Shown: positions 26,014-33,174 of the stretch, one piece after another | How positions within the stretch are numbered: position 1 is the first letter of the stretch | Layout: the number at the start of each line of letters is the position of its first letter | DNA from: Geobacillus subterraneus | GTDB lineage: Bacteria > Bacillota > Bacilli > Bacillales > Anoxybacillaceae | Direction: 5' to 3' | NCBI RefSeq assembly: GCF_001618685.1 | Contig: NZ_CP014342.1 | Location: 1,674,001 to 1,738,000, forward strand | DNA: 64,000 nucleotides | Made by a program: the position numbers and the translations under genes | Notes under the pieces: generated by a model | Database searches by the model: none | Told to the model about the DNA's origin: nothing | What the model saw: only the letters and a program-made list of their open reading frames with translations

Positions 26014-26086
26014 TGGAGCCTATCGGATTCGAACCGATGACCTCCTGCGTGCGGGGCAGGCGCTCTCCCAGCTGAGCTAAGGCCCC
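26014..26086 (-). tRNA. tRNA-Ala (anticodon CGC), unusual C33
   Basis: 73 nt, CCA not encoded. Acceptor GGGGCCT/AGGCTCC includes the G3-U70 pair that marks alanine tRNAs. The anticodon arm is CCTGC-CCCGCAC-GCAGG, giving anticodon CGC, reading GCG. Position 33 is C instead of the nearly universal U, and position 32 is also C. The arm matches the common tRNA-Ala(UGC) arm except that TTT is CCC. Confidence 0.9.
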
Positions 26087-26093
26087 ATAGTGA

Positions 26094-26167
26094 TCGGGAA
26101 GACAGGATTTGAACCTGCGACCTCACGGACCCGAACCGTGTGCTCTACCAAGCTGAGCTACTTCCCG
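26094..26167 (-). tRNA. tRNA-Pro (anticodon CGG)
   Basis: 74 nt, CCA not encoded. Acceptor CGGGAAG/CTTCCCG; anticodon arm CACGG-TTCGGGT-CCGTG, so the anticodon is CGG, reading CCG. T arm GGTTCAAATCC is regular. It is the first gene of the cluster. Confidence 0.93.
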
Positions 26168-26195
26168 TTATTTATTTCCCCTTGCGACAATTTAT

Positions 26196-26224
26196 ATTTT
26201 ATATGAACCTCTTAAGAAAGTCAA
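26196..26224 (-). promoter_or_regulatory. Promoter of the tRNA cluster
   Basis: TTGACT (26219-26224), 17 bases, TAAAAT (26196-26201) on the minus strand, about 30 bp before tRNA-Pro. An overlapping TATAAA gives a 15-base spacer as an alternative. Confidence 0.65.
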
Positions 26225-26361
26225 TAGCTTTTTATGATTTTTTTTGCGCACAAGACGGAAATCCATTGCTTTTTCCGCTGCCTGTTGCATAGCCACCGCC
26301 CCTTTTTTCCTATACTAAAGACACGGCAGTCGTGCGGCAACATCGAAAAGGGGGCGGTTTC

Positions 26362-27126
26362 GTGAAACTCATTCCACCAGCGCGACGCAAACGGGCTCAT
26401 TTGTCGCAGTTTACCACAACCCATATCCATTTGCGCCACCCGCTGGTCGTCGCCTTTTTCTCGTTTTCGTTTCCCGGGTTCGGCAATTTAATGCAGCACC
26501 GTTACGCCACGGCTTTTATTTTAATCGTTTGGGAGCTGTTTATCAATACAAAAGCGCACGTAAACACAGGTATATTATACTCGCTCCTTGGTGACTTTGA
26601 AAAGGCAAAAGCGGTGCTCGATGAACGATGGCTCATGTTTTATGTTGCGATCTACGTATACGGCATTTGGGACAGCTATCGCGGCTCGGTCGATATGAAT
26701 AAGCTGTATTTGCTCGCTGACCGGGAAGATGCGCCGATCCCTCCTATTCGCATAGGGGTTTGGGACATCAATTACTTAGACAAACGCGAACCATGGCTGG
26801 CGCTCGCCTGGTCGGTGCTCGCTCCAGGGCTTGGTCATTTATACGTCCATAAAGTGATCACCGGTTTGTTCGTTTTCGCCTTTACGATCATCGTTTCCTA
26901 TTTGGCCCACTTGCCGGAGGCGATTATTGATACGCTGACCGGCCGGTTTGATGAGGCGGTGCGCACCTTAAATATGCAGTGGGCGTTGTATTTGCCGTCC
27001 ATTTATTCATTCATCTTTTACGATGCATACGTTTCAGCCGTCGAGTACAACAAACTGTTTGAAAAAGAGTTATCCAACTATTTGCGCCGCCGCTGCCAGC
27101 CGAAACAATTCCCGTGGCCGGTTTGA
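26362..27126 (+). CDS. Multi-pass membrane protein with two internally similar modules
   Basis: A 254-residue membrane protein, not recognised by name. Two similar blocks are seen: HPLVVAFFSFSFPGFGNLMQ near residue 26 and WLALAWSVLAPGLGHLYVHK near 145. Each is followed by a hydrophobic helix and a YRGSVDMNKLY / YVSAVEYNKLF ending. This suggests duplication of a TM2-like PGxGxxY unit. GGGGGCGG precedes GTG 26362. It is followed after 15 bp by another membrane protein gene on the same strand. Confidence 0.65.
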   Translation: MKLIPPARRKRAHLSQFTTTHIHLRHPLVVAFFSFSFPGFGNLMQHRYATAFILIVWELFINTKAHVNTGILYSLLGDFEKAKAVLDERWLMFYVAIYVYGIWDSYRGSVDMNKLYLLADREDAPIPPIRIGVWDINYLDKREPWLALAWSVLAPGLGHLYVHKVITGLFVFAFTIIVSYLAHLPEAIIDTLTGRFDEAVRTLNMQWALYLPSIYSFIFYDAYVSAVEYNKLFEKELSNYLRRRCQPKQFPWPV

Positions 27127-27141
27127 TTAGGAGGCTGTTTC

Positions 27142-27612
27142 ATGATTGTCGTCGCCACTTTTGAAAATCATTTGTTCGTGGAGCTGGCGATTTCCGCCCT
27201 CCGCCAAAAAGGGATCGCCCCGCACCATCTGTTCGCTGTTCCCCTTGATCGCCGTACAGAACCACCGCAGCTGCTCGATTCGATCCACCGTGCTGACGGC
27301 TTCAGCTTCCTTGATTTAGCCGCGATTTTTGGAACATGTTTCATGCTGCTCGGTTCGATTTACGGCTATGTGTTAACATGGGGGCCGATCATTTGGGGCA
27401 TTATCGGGGCGGTGGGCGGCATCGGGTTCGGCCTGTTGTTGAAATGGTGGCTCAACCGAAACACAGCGCGCCGCCAAACGAACATGCGCGCGGAAATCGT
27501 GCTCCTCATCCGCTGTGATGAAACGCAATGGCCAATGATCGAACGGCTGTTATGGGATCATCATGCGCTCGGCCTCGCCGGCATCCGGGATGAGAAGGCA
27601 GGCGGCCGCTGA
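27142..27612 (+). CDS. Hypothetical membrane protein
   Basis: A 156-residue protein: a soluble N-terminal part (VVATFENHLFVELAISALRQ), two hydrophobic helices near 58-100 (GTCFMLLGSIYGYVL and WGIIGAVGGIGFGLLL), then a soluble C-terminal part (AEIVLLIRCDETQWPMIERL). The flanks look like two halves of a ferredoxin-like domain split by the membrane hairpin. AGGAGG precedes the ATG. Probably cotranscribed with the gene before it. Confidence 0.6.
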   Translation: MIVVATFENHLFVELAISALRQKGIAPHHLFAVPLDRRTEPPQLLDSIHRADGFSFLDLAAIFGTCFMLLGSIYGYVLTWGPIIWGIIGAVGGIGFGLLLKWWLNRNTARRQTNMRAEIVLLIRCDETQWPMIERLLWDHHALGLAGIRDEKAGGR

Positions 27613-27735
27613 CAGCGGCGCAAAACAAAAATGTCAGCTTCCCATCGGCGGTCGGCATCAGGGCGGCGGTTCCTAAACAATCGCCCGCATACGGAAGCGA
27701 AGTCGCTGAAGATCCGGACGCATGAACGCTCGCTG

Positions 27736-27767
27736 AAACACCCGCGGGGATTCCCCCGCGGGTGTTT
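27736..27767. terminator. Bidirectional terminator between convergent genes
   Basis: A 13-bp perfect stem AAACACCCGCGGG/CCCGCGGGTGTTT with a six-base loop. It serves the plus-strand membrane gene pair and the minus-strand ABC unit ending at 27776. Confidence 0.85.
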
Positions 27768-27775
27768 GTTGCTTC

Positions 27776-28756
27776 TCAATACACATCCCGACGCGTAAAA
27801 ACAACAAAAGCGACGATGAGGGCGATAAGCCCCCAAACGGCCAGCACCGCCATCGAAAAGCCGAGCGTCATCCCTTCCACCGGCGGCGCCGTTCCTTTAA
27901 TATAGTCGGTAAGGCGCAAATTAACCATAAACAAATATTTCGCCGAATGCCATGACGACACCATATTGGATAAAATGGCGCCGGAAATGAGCGCCGCCAG
28001 CATAATGCCCATCACCGCGGCTGTGCTGCGCAAGAGTACGGAAAGCATAAACGTCAACGTGCCGACAACAACGCTGACAAACGCTGCTAGACCGAGCTCA
28101 ATAAGCACGTACTTCCATTGCGGAATCATATGAACGTTCGTTGTATCGAGATCCTCCCCTTGAGGGACAAATCCGGTCAATAGCGGCAGATGAAAGCCGC
28201 CGTACCCGAACACAAGGCCGGAAATGACATACGACAACACCGCGGCCGTCAACATAATAAACGATACAGACAACAATAGAGCGATATATTTGCTGAGCAG
28301 CACTTTCCACCGTTTCACCGGACGGACGAGAAGCAGCTTGATCGTTCCGGCGCTCGCCTCCGACGAGACGAGATCAGCCGCCACCACCATCACGAGCAGC
28401 GGCAAAAACAAATCGATGGCGTTTTCGATAAAAATGCGCATAAACGTCGGGGCACCGGGAGCAGACGGGTTAATGTCATGCTCTAGGTAATATTGTTGCT
28501 GCTTTAGGCGGATTTGCAAATATTTGCGCCACTCCTCGGACATGCTCGGCGACTGGAGGCGGTTTTGCAAGTCGACGATTTGCTGCTGCAGCTGCGTCCG
28601 CCAGTCGGTCGTGCCAAGCCGCTTTTTCAGCTCCTCCGCCTCCCGGTATTGGGCGTATGTAAATAAGGCGACGAGCACCGCCACGATGGCGGCGATCACC
28701 CATAGCCGCTTTTTTCGGACAATTTTCAGCATTTCATTGTACACGAGCTTACTCAA
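27776..28756 (-). CDS. ABC-2 type permease
   Basis: A 326-residue permease with a first helix near residue 20, a long extracellular loop with a coiled segment (residues 40-100) and five further helices. It has the ABC-2 pattern (DLVSSEASAGTIKLLLVRPV, then KWKVLLSKYIALL-like sequence). The start overlaps the end of the ATPase gene by 8 bp. With that ATPase it resembles bacitracin-type or YhcHI-like exporters. Substrate unknown. Confidence 0.88.
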   Translation of the reverse strand: MSKLVYNEMLKIVRKKRLWVIAAIVAVLVALFTYAQYREAEELKKRLGTTDWRTQLQQQIVDLQNRLQSPSMSEEWRKYLQIRLKQQQYYLEHDINPSAPGAPTFMRIFIENAIDLFLPLLVMVVAADLVSSEASAGTIKLLLVRPVKRWKVLLSKYIALLLSVSFIMLTAAVLSYVISGLVFGYGGFHLPLLTGFVPQGEDLDTTNVHMIPQWKYVLIELGLAAFVSVVVGTLTFMLSVLLRSTAAVMGIMLAALISGAILSNMVSSWHSAKYLFMVNLRLTDYIKGTAPPVEGMTLGFSMAVLAVWGLIALIVAFVVFTRRDVY

Positions 28757-29663
28757 TCGTTTCGCCCCCTGTCAGCTCGATAAACAAATCTTCGAGCGTC
28801 GGCAGCCGCGGTTCAATCTCAGCGACCGCCACCCCGGCGTGGACGAGCTTAGCGTTCCAGTCAGCGAGCTTGGCTGGCTCATACGGCGTAACAATCTCCT
28901 CCTCGTCCGCCCGCAGCACTTCCGTTTCTTCAGCGAGCAGTGCCCGCGCCTTGTCAGCCGGAGTGGCTTTCCAAACAACGCGCGCCTGTTCGTTTAACAG
29001 CCGCTCGACCGTATCGACGGCCAGCAGCCGCCCTTTTGCCATAATGGCAACGCGGTCGCACATGAGCTGAATTTCGCTTAACAAGTGCGATGACACGAGA
29101 ACGCTCAGCCCTTCCGTTTTTGCCAAAAAGCGAATAAAGGCGCGCATTTCGCGGATGCCGGCCGGATCAAGGCCGTTGGTCGGCTCATCCAAAATCAGCA
29201 CCCTCGGTTTCCCGAGCAGCGCCTGGGCGATGCCGAGCCGCTGCCGCATGCCGAGCGAATACGTGTTCACCCGGTCGTGAATGCGCTGCTCAAGCCCGAC
29301 GAGCCTCGCCACTTCCATGATCCGCTCCGCGCCGACTTCGGGCATCATGCGGGCGAAATGTTCGAGGTTTTCCCACCCCGTTAAGTACGGGTACATTTCC
29401 GGATTTTCGACGATGCAGCCGATTTGGCGGATCGCCTCGGTAAACTGGCGGTGAAGGTCATATCCGCCGATCACCACCGTCCCGGATGTCGGCCGAATGA
29501 GCCCGACAAGCATGCGGATCGTTGTCGTTTTGCCCGCCCCGTTCGGCCCTAAAAAGCCGAACACTTCCCCTTCGTGCAATTCAAACGAAATGCCTTGAAT
29601 AATTTCTTTGCCGCGAATCGTTTTCCGCAGTTCGTTGACTGCTAACGTCACCTGTTTCGTCAT
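28749..29663 (-). CDS. ABC transporter ATP-binding protein (BcrA/YhcH-like)
   Basis: A 304-residue ATPase: Walker A GPNGAGKTT near 38, YSLGMRQRLGIAQALL signature, Walker B VLILDEPTNGLDPAGI, and switch SSHLLSEIQ. The C-terminal 80 residues form the extra domain typical of drug-export ATPases of the CcmA/BcrA group. It overlaps the permease downstream and the GDSL hydrolase gene upstream (ATGA), so three genes are coupled. Confidence 0.9.
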   Translation of the reverse strand: MTKQVTLAVNELRKTIRGKEIIQGISFELHEGEVFGFLGPNGAGKTTTIRMLVGLIRPTSGTVVIGGYDLHRQFTEAIRQIGCIVENPEMYPYLTGWENLEHFARMMPEVGAERIMEVARLVGLEQRIHDRVNTYSLGMRQRLGIAQALLGKPRVLILDEPTNGLDPAGIREMRAFIRFLAKTEGLSVLVSSHLLSEIQLMCDRVAIMAKGRLLAVDTVERLLNEQARVVWKATPADKARALLAEETEVLRADEEEIVTPYEPAKLADWNAKLVHAGVAVAEIEPRLPTLEDLFIELTGGETIE

Positions 29664-30463
29664 CGACCATTCTCCTCCGTCAGCGTAATGAGTGAAGCGA
29701 CGCGCTCTCCGATCCGCTTGTACCCCTCTTTGTTTGGATGGAAATGGTCGCTGTACAAATAGTCGTTGACATGCAAAGCAAATAAATCAAACGTCGGCAC
29801 CGCGACGATGTTCGGATAACGGGCTGCCACTTCTGCCGAGGCAAAGTTCCAGTCTCGGACGACGGCTGACGTTCGTTTGGCATCATCTAAATCGCTGAAC
29901 GGATTGTACAAGCCGATCGCAAAAATGACCGCTCCGCTGTTCAGGCGCCGGAGCATGGCAAAAATGCGGTCAAGGTTCGCGACATACTGCCGTTTCGCCG
30001 CATTCAGCTCTTTCATATTCAACTCAAGCGCTTCTCCGCCCCGAAACAGATCATTGCCGCCGATCGTCATCACAATCAGATCGGCCATGGCGATTTGCCG
30101 CTGAATCTCAGGCTGGCCGAGCTGGCGAAGCAAGCCATCGGAGCGCAGGCCGCGAATCGCCAAGTTCGTGACGCGAATCGATGCATCCGACTGTTTTCGA
30201 AGATCATCGACCATATAGCCGACATACCCTTTGCCGCTTTCATCGCCCGTTCCCCGCGTCAACGAGTCGCCTAAAGCGACAATGTCAATCTCCTCATCGC
30301 GCTCCTTTATTTCGTTGGCTGGCGGCTGCTTTTGCTCGACCGGCGGCTTCGCGGCCGTAAAAAACTGGTCTTGCACCGCCAGGGCGAGACCGCCGAGCCA
30401 AAGCACCGCAGATAGCGCGGCAACAGCGATCACAAGCGCCACAATGCCAGGTCTAGGTCGCAT
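29660..30463 (-). CDS. GDSL/SGNH-type lipase or esterase, membrane anchored
   Basis: A 267-residue SGNH hydrolase. An N-terminal hydrophobic helix (IVALVIAVAALSAVLWLGGL) anchors or exports it. Block I is ALGDSLTRGTGDESGKGYV with the catalytic Ser, block III GGNDLFRGG, block V SDHFHPNKEGY with Asp and His. All catalytic residues are present. It likely acts on lipid or acylated substrates at the outer face. Coupling with the ABC exporter suggests a shared role in envelope or lipid handling (inference). Confidence 0.88.
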   Translation of the reverse strand: MRPRPGIVALVIAVAALSAVLWLGGLALAVQDQFFTAAKPPVEQKQPPANEIKERDEEIDIVALGDSLTRGTGDESGKGYVGYMVDDLRKQSDASIRVTNLAIRGLRSDGLLRQLGQPEIQRQIAMADLIVMTIGGNDLFRGGEALELNMKELNAAKRQYVANLDRIFAMLRRLNSGAVIFAIGLYNPFSDLDDAKRTSAVVRDWNFASAEVAARYPNIVAVPTFDLFALHVNDYLYSDHFHPNKEGYKRIGERVASLITLTEENGR

Positions 30464-30540
30464 GCAACCATCCTTTCATTGTTTTTCGTTATCTTTTATC
30501 ATACACAAATAAGGCGGACAATACCTAATCTCCTGTTTAC

Positions 30541-30567
30541 AAAAAAAGCTTGGCCACTCGGCCAAGC
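30541..30567 (-). terminator. Terminator of the MBL hydrolase gene
   Basis: An 8-bp perfect stem GCTTGGCC/GGCCAAGC with a four-base loop, then seven T on the minus strand. Confidence 0.85.
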
Positions 30568-30580
30568 AGAACGGAATCAG

Positions 30581-31540
30581 CTATTGCTGCTTCTTTTTCC
30601 AATAATCGATGATCCCCATCGCACACACTTGCAAGTCGAGCTCAATCGCGGCATAGGCTGGCGAAGAGGACGGGACGCCGTGTTCGTTCAGAAACGCGAT
30701 GATGTCATGACGCAACCGTTGCGCGGCCGCTTTCGCCTGTTCGGCCACCGGCGCCTCAGGATGGCGGGCGATCGCTTCGTTTCCGGCCGCAACAAACTTC
30801 GGCAGCCAAAAACGGAGCTGCCGGAACGCCTCCCCTGGTTGATCGAGCGCGCCAAAATGACCGAAATAGATGCGCGTCGGGTTCAGCTTCTCGAGCCGCT
30901 CGGCCGATCGTTCCATCGCTTCAGGGTCAAACTGGTTGGGCGAAGTCGACGGCAGGCAAAACGCAAGCCCCGCCTCTTGCAGCTGCGGATAAAAAACACC
31001 GATCGTATCGCCGGTAAACACACCGCCGCTGTATGAATCATAAATCGAAAAATGGTGGTTCGCATGTCCCGGCGTATCGTAAAACGTGAGCGTCCGCTCC
31101 GCACTCAGCACAAGCGTTTCCCCATCCTCTTTGACGATCAGTCTCTCTTCCGGAACCGGAACAATCGGATCAAAGAGGGCGTCAAATTGCGCCCCGTATA
31201 CCGCCTTCGCTCCAGCGATCAAACGCGACGGATCGGCCAAATGCCGCTTCCCTTTCGGATGAACGACAACCGTGGCGTTCGGGCAATGCTCAAGCAACAG
31301 CCCCACACCGCCCGCATGATCCAAATGAATATGGGTAACGATGATATAGCGAATATCGGTCGGATCGATCTGAAGCGCTTTCAACCCAGCAAGCAAATGC
31401 GGCACCGATGGGCTCGGCCCCGTTTCAATCACCGCCACGTTTTCTTCATGAAGCACGTATGTACCGGTGCGCTGCGGCATGCGCAAGTCGTATAAGTCGA
31501 TGAGCGACATACGGTAACCAAGATCAACCGGCTTTGTCAT
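30581..31540 (-). CDS. MBL-fold metallo-hydrolase
   Basis: A 319-residue metallo-beta-lactamase-fold protein. The metal-binding motif is THIHLDHAGG near residue 65, with further ligands in YDTPGHANHHFSIYD and GGVFTGDTIG, and a late His in IYFGHFG. It looks hydrolytic (thioester or lactone), but the substrate is not defined. GGAGGAGAACA precedes ATG 31540. Single gene with its own terminator. Confidence 0.85.
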   Translation of the reverse strand: MTKPVDLGYRMSLIDLYDLRMPQRTGTYVLHEENVAVIETGPSPSVPHLLAGLKALQIDPTDIRYIIVTHIHLDHAGGVGLLLEHCPNATVVVHPKGKRHLADPSRLIAGAKAVYGAQFDALFDPIVPVPEERLIVKEDGETLVLSAERTLTFYDTPGHANHHFSIYDSYSGGVFTGDTIGVFYPQLQEAGLAFCLPSTSPNQFDPEAMERSAERLEKLNPTRIYFGHFGALDQPGEAFRQLRFWLPKFVAAGNEAIARHPEAPVAEQAKAAAQRLRHDIIAFLNEHGVPSSSPAYAAIELDLQVCAMGIIDYWKKKQQ

Positions 31541-31920
31541 TGTTCTCCTCCCTCTCATATTTTGTGTGCAGAATATTCTAACATAAAGATAGAATTCGCG
31601 CTACCAATGACCCTCACACAAATCAACCAACAATTTCACTTTTCACAAATCAAAAGAGCCCCACGCCACCTTTTGACTTGGAGCTCCTTTTACTTATACT
31701 TATGCCAAATTACTATGCCGTTGAAATGCTTTTTGGTGCTCAACTTGTTGATTGTTCGCGTATTGCAAACAGATAGCGTCCAAAATCAAGTGCGTACATT
31801 GGTCAAATAAGGAGCCTAGCGGTTGCTTGCTTTGTGTCTCATAACCATTCATCCCGTACAATAACCGATACGTAACGATCATATGACTCGAACAGTTATG
31901 AGCTAAACTTCCGTGATTGC
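31541..31920. other. Gap between the MBL and TSUP genes
   Basis: No supported gene. A 60-codon minus-strand frame (31700-31882) has no Shine-Dalgarno and more AT in third positions than the neighbours. A weak hairpin at 31648-31684 (GAGCCCCA with TGGAGCTC, one mismatch, then TTTTGA on the minus strand) could end transcription from the TSUP gene. Confidence 0.35.
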
Positions 31921-32808
31921 TTATGACGCCATCTCACCGCTGGCTACTTTTCCTTTCCTCCTGTTTCTTATCGCCAGCCATACCGCGGCGGCCCATCCCA
32001 TAACGATCAGCCCATAAACGGCCGAATACACCGACGCTGATACCTCCCAAGCGTGGAGGAGTGTGCGGACGTTCGTCAAAATGATTAATCCCCCAACGAG
32101 CACTCCGAGCAAATGGGACGGCAACTTGCGCACGAGCCAGGCAGCAATTGGTGCCGCAACGATGCCGCCGGCCATAAGCGTCAGCACCCAGTACCAGTCG
32201 ACTTGCTCCCAGCCAAGGGAAATCGCAAATCCTAATGTCGCCGACAACGCGATGGCAAATTCGGACGTATCGACTGTGCCGATGACTTTGCGCGTTTCCA
32301 TGCTTTTATTCGCCAACAACACCGGCGTCGCGATCGGACCCCAGCCTCCGCCGCCGGTCGCATCAAGGAACCCAGCCGCCAACCCGAGCGGGATGAGCTG
32401 CCTGTTTGACCATTGTTTTTCCGGTTTGGACAGCGAACGGCCGTTTAAAAACAAAAACCGGTAAATAATATAGAAGCCAAGCGTTAACAAAAACAACGAG
32501 ATGTACGGTTTAATCAAATCCCCTGGCAACTTGCTTAAAAAGCACGCCCCAACAAACGCACCGACCGACCCAGGAATAATGAGCTTAACCACCATTGCGC
32601 GGTCAACGTTGCCAAATTTCCAATGGGATGCACCCGATGCCGCGGTCGTCACGACTTCCGCGAGATGAACGGACGCCGACGCGACAGCCGGGGCGATGCC
32701 GAACGTCAATAAGAGCGTCGTTGACGTGACGCCGTACGCCATTCCGAGTGATCCGTCAATGAGCTGGGCGATAAAGCCAACGAACACAAACACAATCCAC
32801 TTTTTCAC
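31921..32808 (-). CDS. TSUP family (TauE/SafE) sulfite/sulfonate exporter-like protein
   Basis: A 295-residue membrane protein with about eight helices. It matches the TauE/SafE family: GFIAQLIDGSLGMAYGVTST at the start, VHLAEVVTTAASGASHWKFG, and GLAAGFLDATGGGGWGPIAT in the second half, each half carrying the family repeat. It probably exports sulfite, sulfonate or thiosulfate. GGAGGGAGAAAGG precedes the ATG. Its promoter overlaps a 23-bp palindrome, so it is likely repressed by an unlinked regulator. Confidence 0.87.
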   Translation of the reverse strand: MKKWIVFVFVGFIAQLIDGSLGMAYGVTSTTLLLTFGIAPAVASASVHLAEVVTTAASGASHWKFGNVDRAMVVKLIIPGSVGAFVGACFLSKLPGDLIKPYISLFLLTLGFYIIYRFLFLNGRSLSKPEKQWSNRQLIPLGLAAGFLDATGGGGWGPIATPVLLANKSMETRKVIGTVDTSEFAIALSATLGFAISLGWEQVDWYWVLTLMAGGIVAAPIAAWLVRKLPSHLLGVLVGGLIILTNVRTLLHAWEVSASVYSAVYGLIVMGWAAAVWLAIRNRRKGKVASGEMAS

Positions 32809-32855
32809 CTTTCTCCCTCCGTTTGCAACGTTTGAATGGATAGATGATGTATTTA

Positions 32856-32884
32856 ATTTAATTCCAACTATTCATAGTTGTCAA
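32856..32884 (-). promoter_or_regulatory. Promoter of the TSUP gene
   Basis: A consensus TTGACA (32879-32884), 17 bases, TTAAAT (32856-32861) on the minus strand. The -35 box lies inside the palindrome at 32870-32892. Confidence 0.6.
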
Positions 32885-32892
32885 CTATGAAT
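32870..32892. promoter_or_regulatory. 23-bp perfect palindromic operator
   Basis: Two perfect 11-base arms (ATTCATAGTTG and CAACTATGAAT) surround one central T. The core TAGTTGTCAACTA resembles MarR-family sites. It covers the -35 box of the TSUP gene, so the bound protein would act as a repressor (inference). Confidence 0.7.
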
Positions 32893-33078
32893 TTTGAAAA
32901 AATAAAAAATTCGGCCATTCACTTGCCGTTCTTGTCTGTGGTGCGCGAAAAATGCGCAAGTTTTGCCGTGGCGCGATCACTGACCGATGGTTTTTATGAA
33001 ACAAACTTCGTTCGCCGCCTCGATCGGAAAACGGCCGCTTGCAAACCGATGATTGTCATATAAAGAAGTTTGATAGAA

Positions 33079-33109
33079 AAAGGGCGCCCTGAACTGCAGA
33101 GCGCCCTTT
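33079..33109 (-). terminator. Terminator downstream of glnA
   Basis: A 9-bp perfect stem AAAGGGCGC/GCGCCCTTT with a 13-base loop, then CTTTTTC-like sequence on the minus strand. Confidence 0.7.
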
Positions 33110-33127
33110 GTTTGCCCTAGTGAACTA

Positions 33128-33156
33128 CTCCCACTTAGCTTTGCTTGAAGTGGGAG
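33128..33156. repeat. CTCCCACTT/AAGTGGGAG hairpin, IS200/IS605-like end relic
   Basis: A 9-bp perfect stem with an 11-base loop between glnA and its terminator. It has no T-run of its own. The flank TGAACTACTCCCACTTAG and the opposite flank ACTTCTTTCGG resemble subterminal hairpins of tnpB-type IS200/IS605 elements in thermophilic bacilli (from memory, not searched). No transposon gene is adjacent. Confidence 0.4.
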
Positions 33157-33174
33157 ACTTCTTTCGGAATTATG

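Noticed and set aside
31700-31882. 60-residue minus-strand gene
   Set aside because: No ribosome site, no family match, and codon third positions unlike the neighbours.
32878-33063. 61-residue plus-strand gene downstream of the TSUP promoter
   Set aside because: It begins in the palindrome, lacks a ribosome site and has no recognisable feature.
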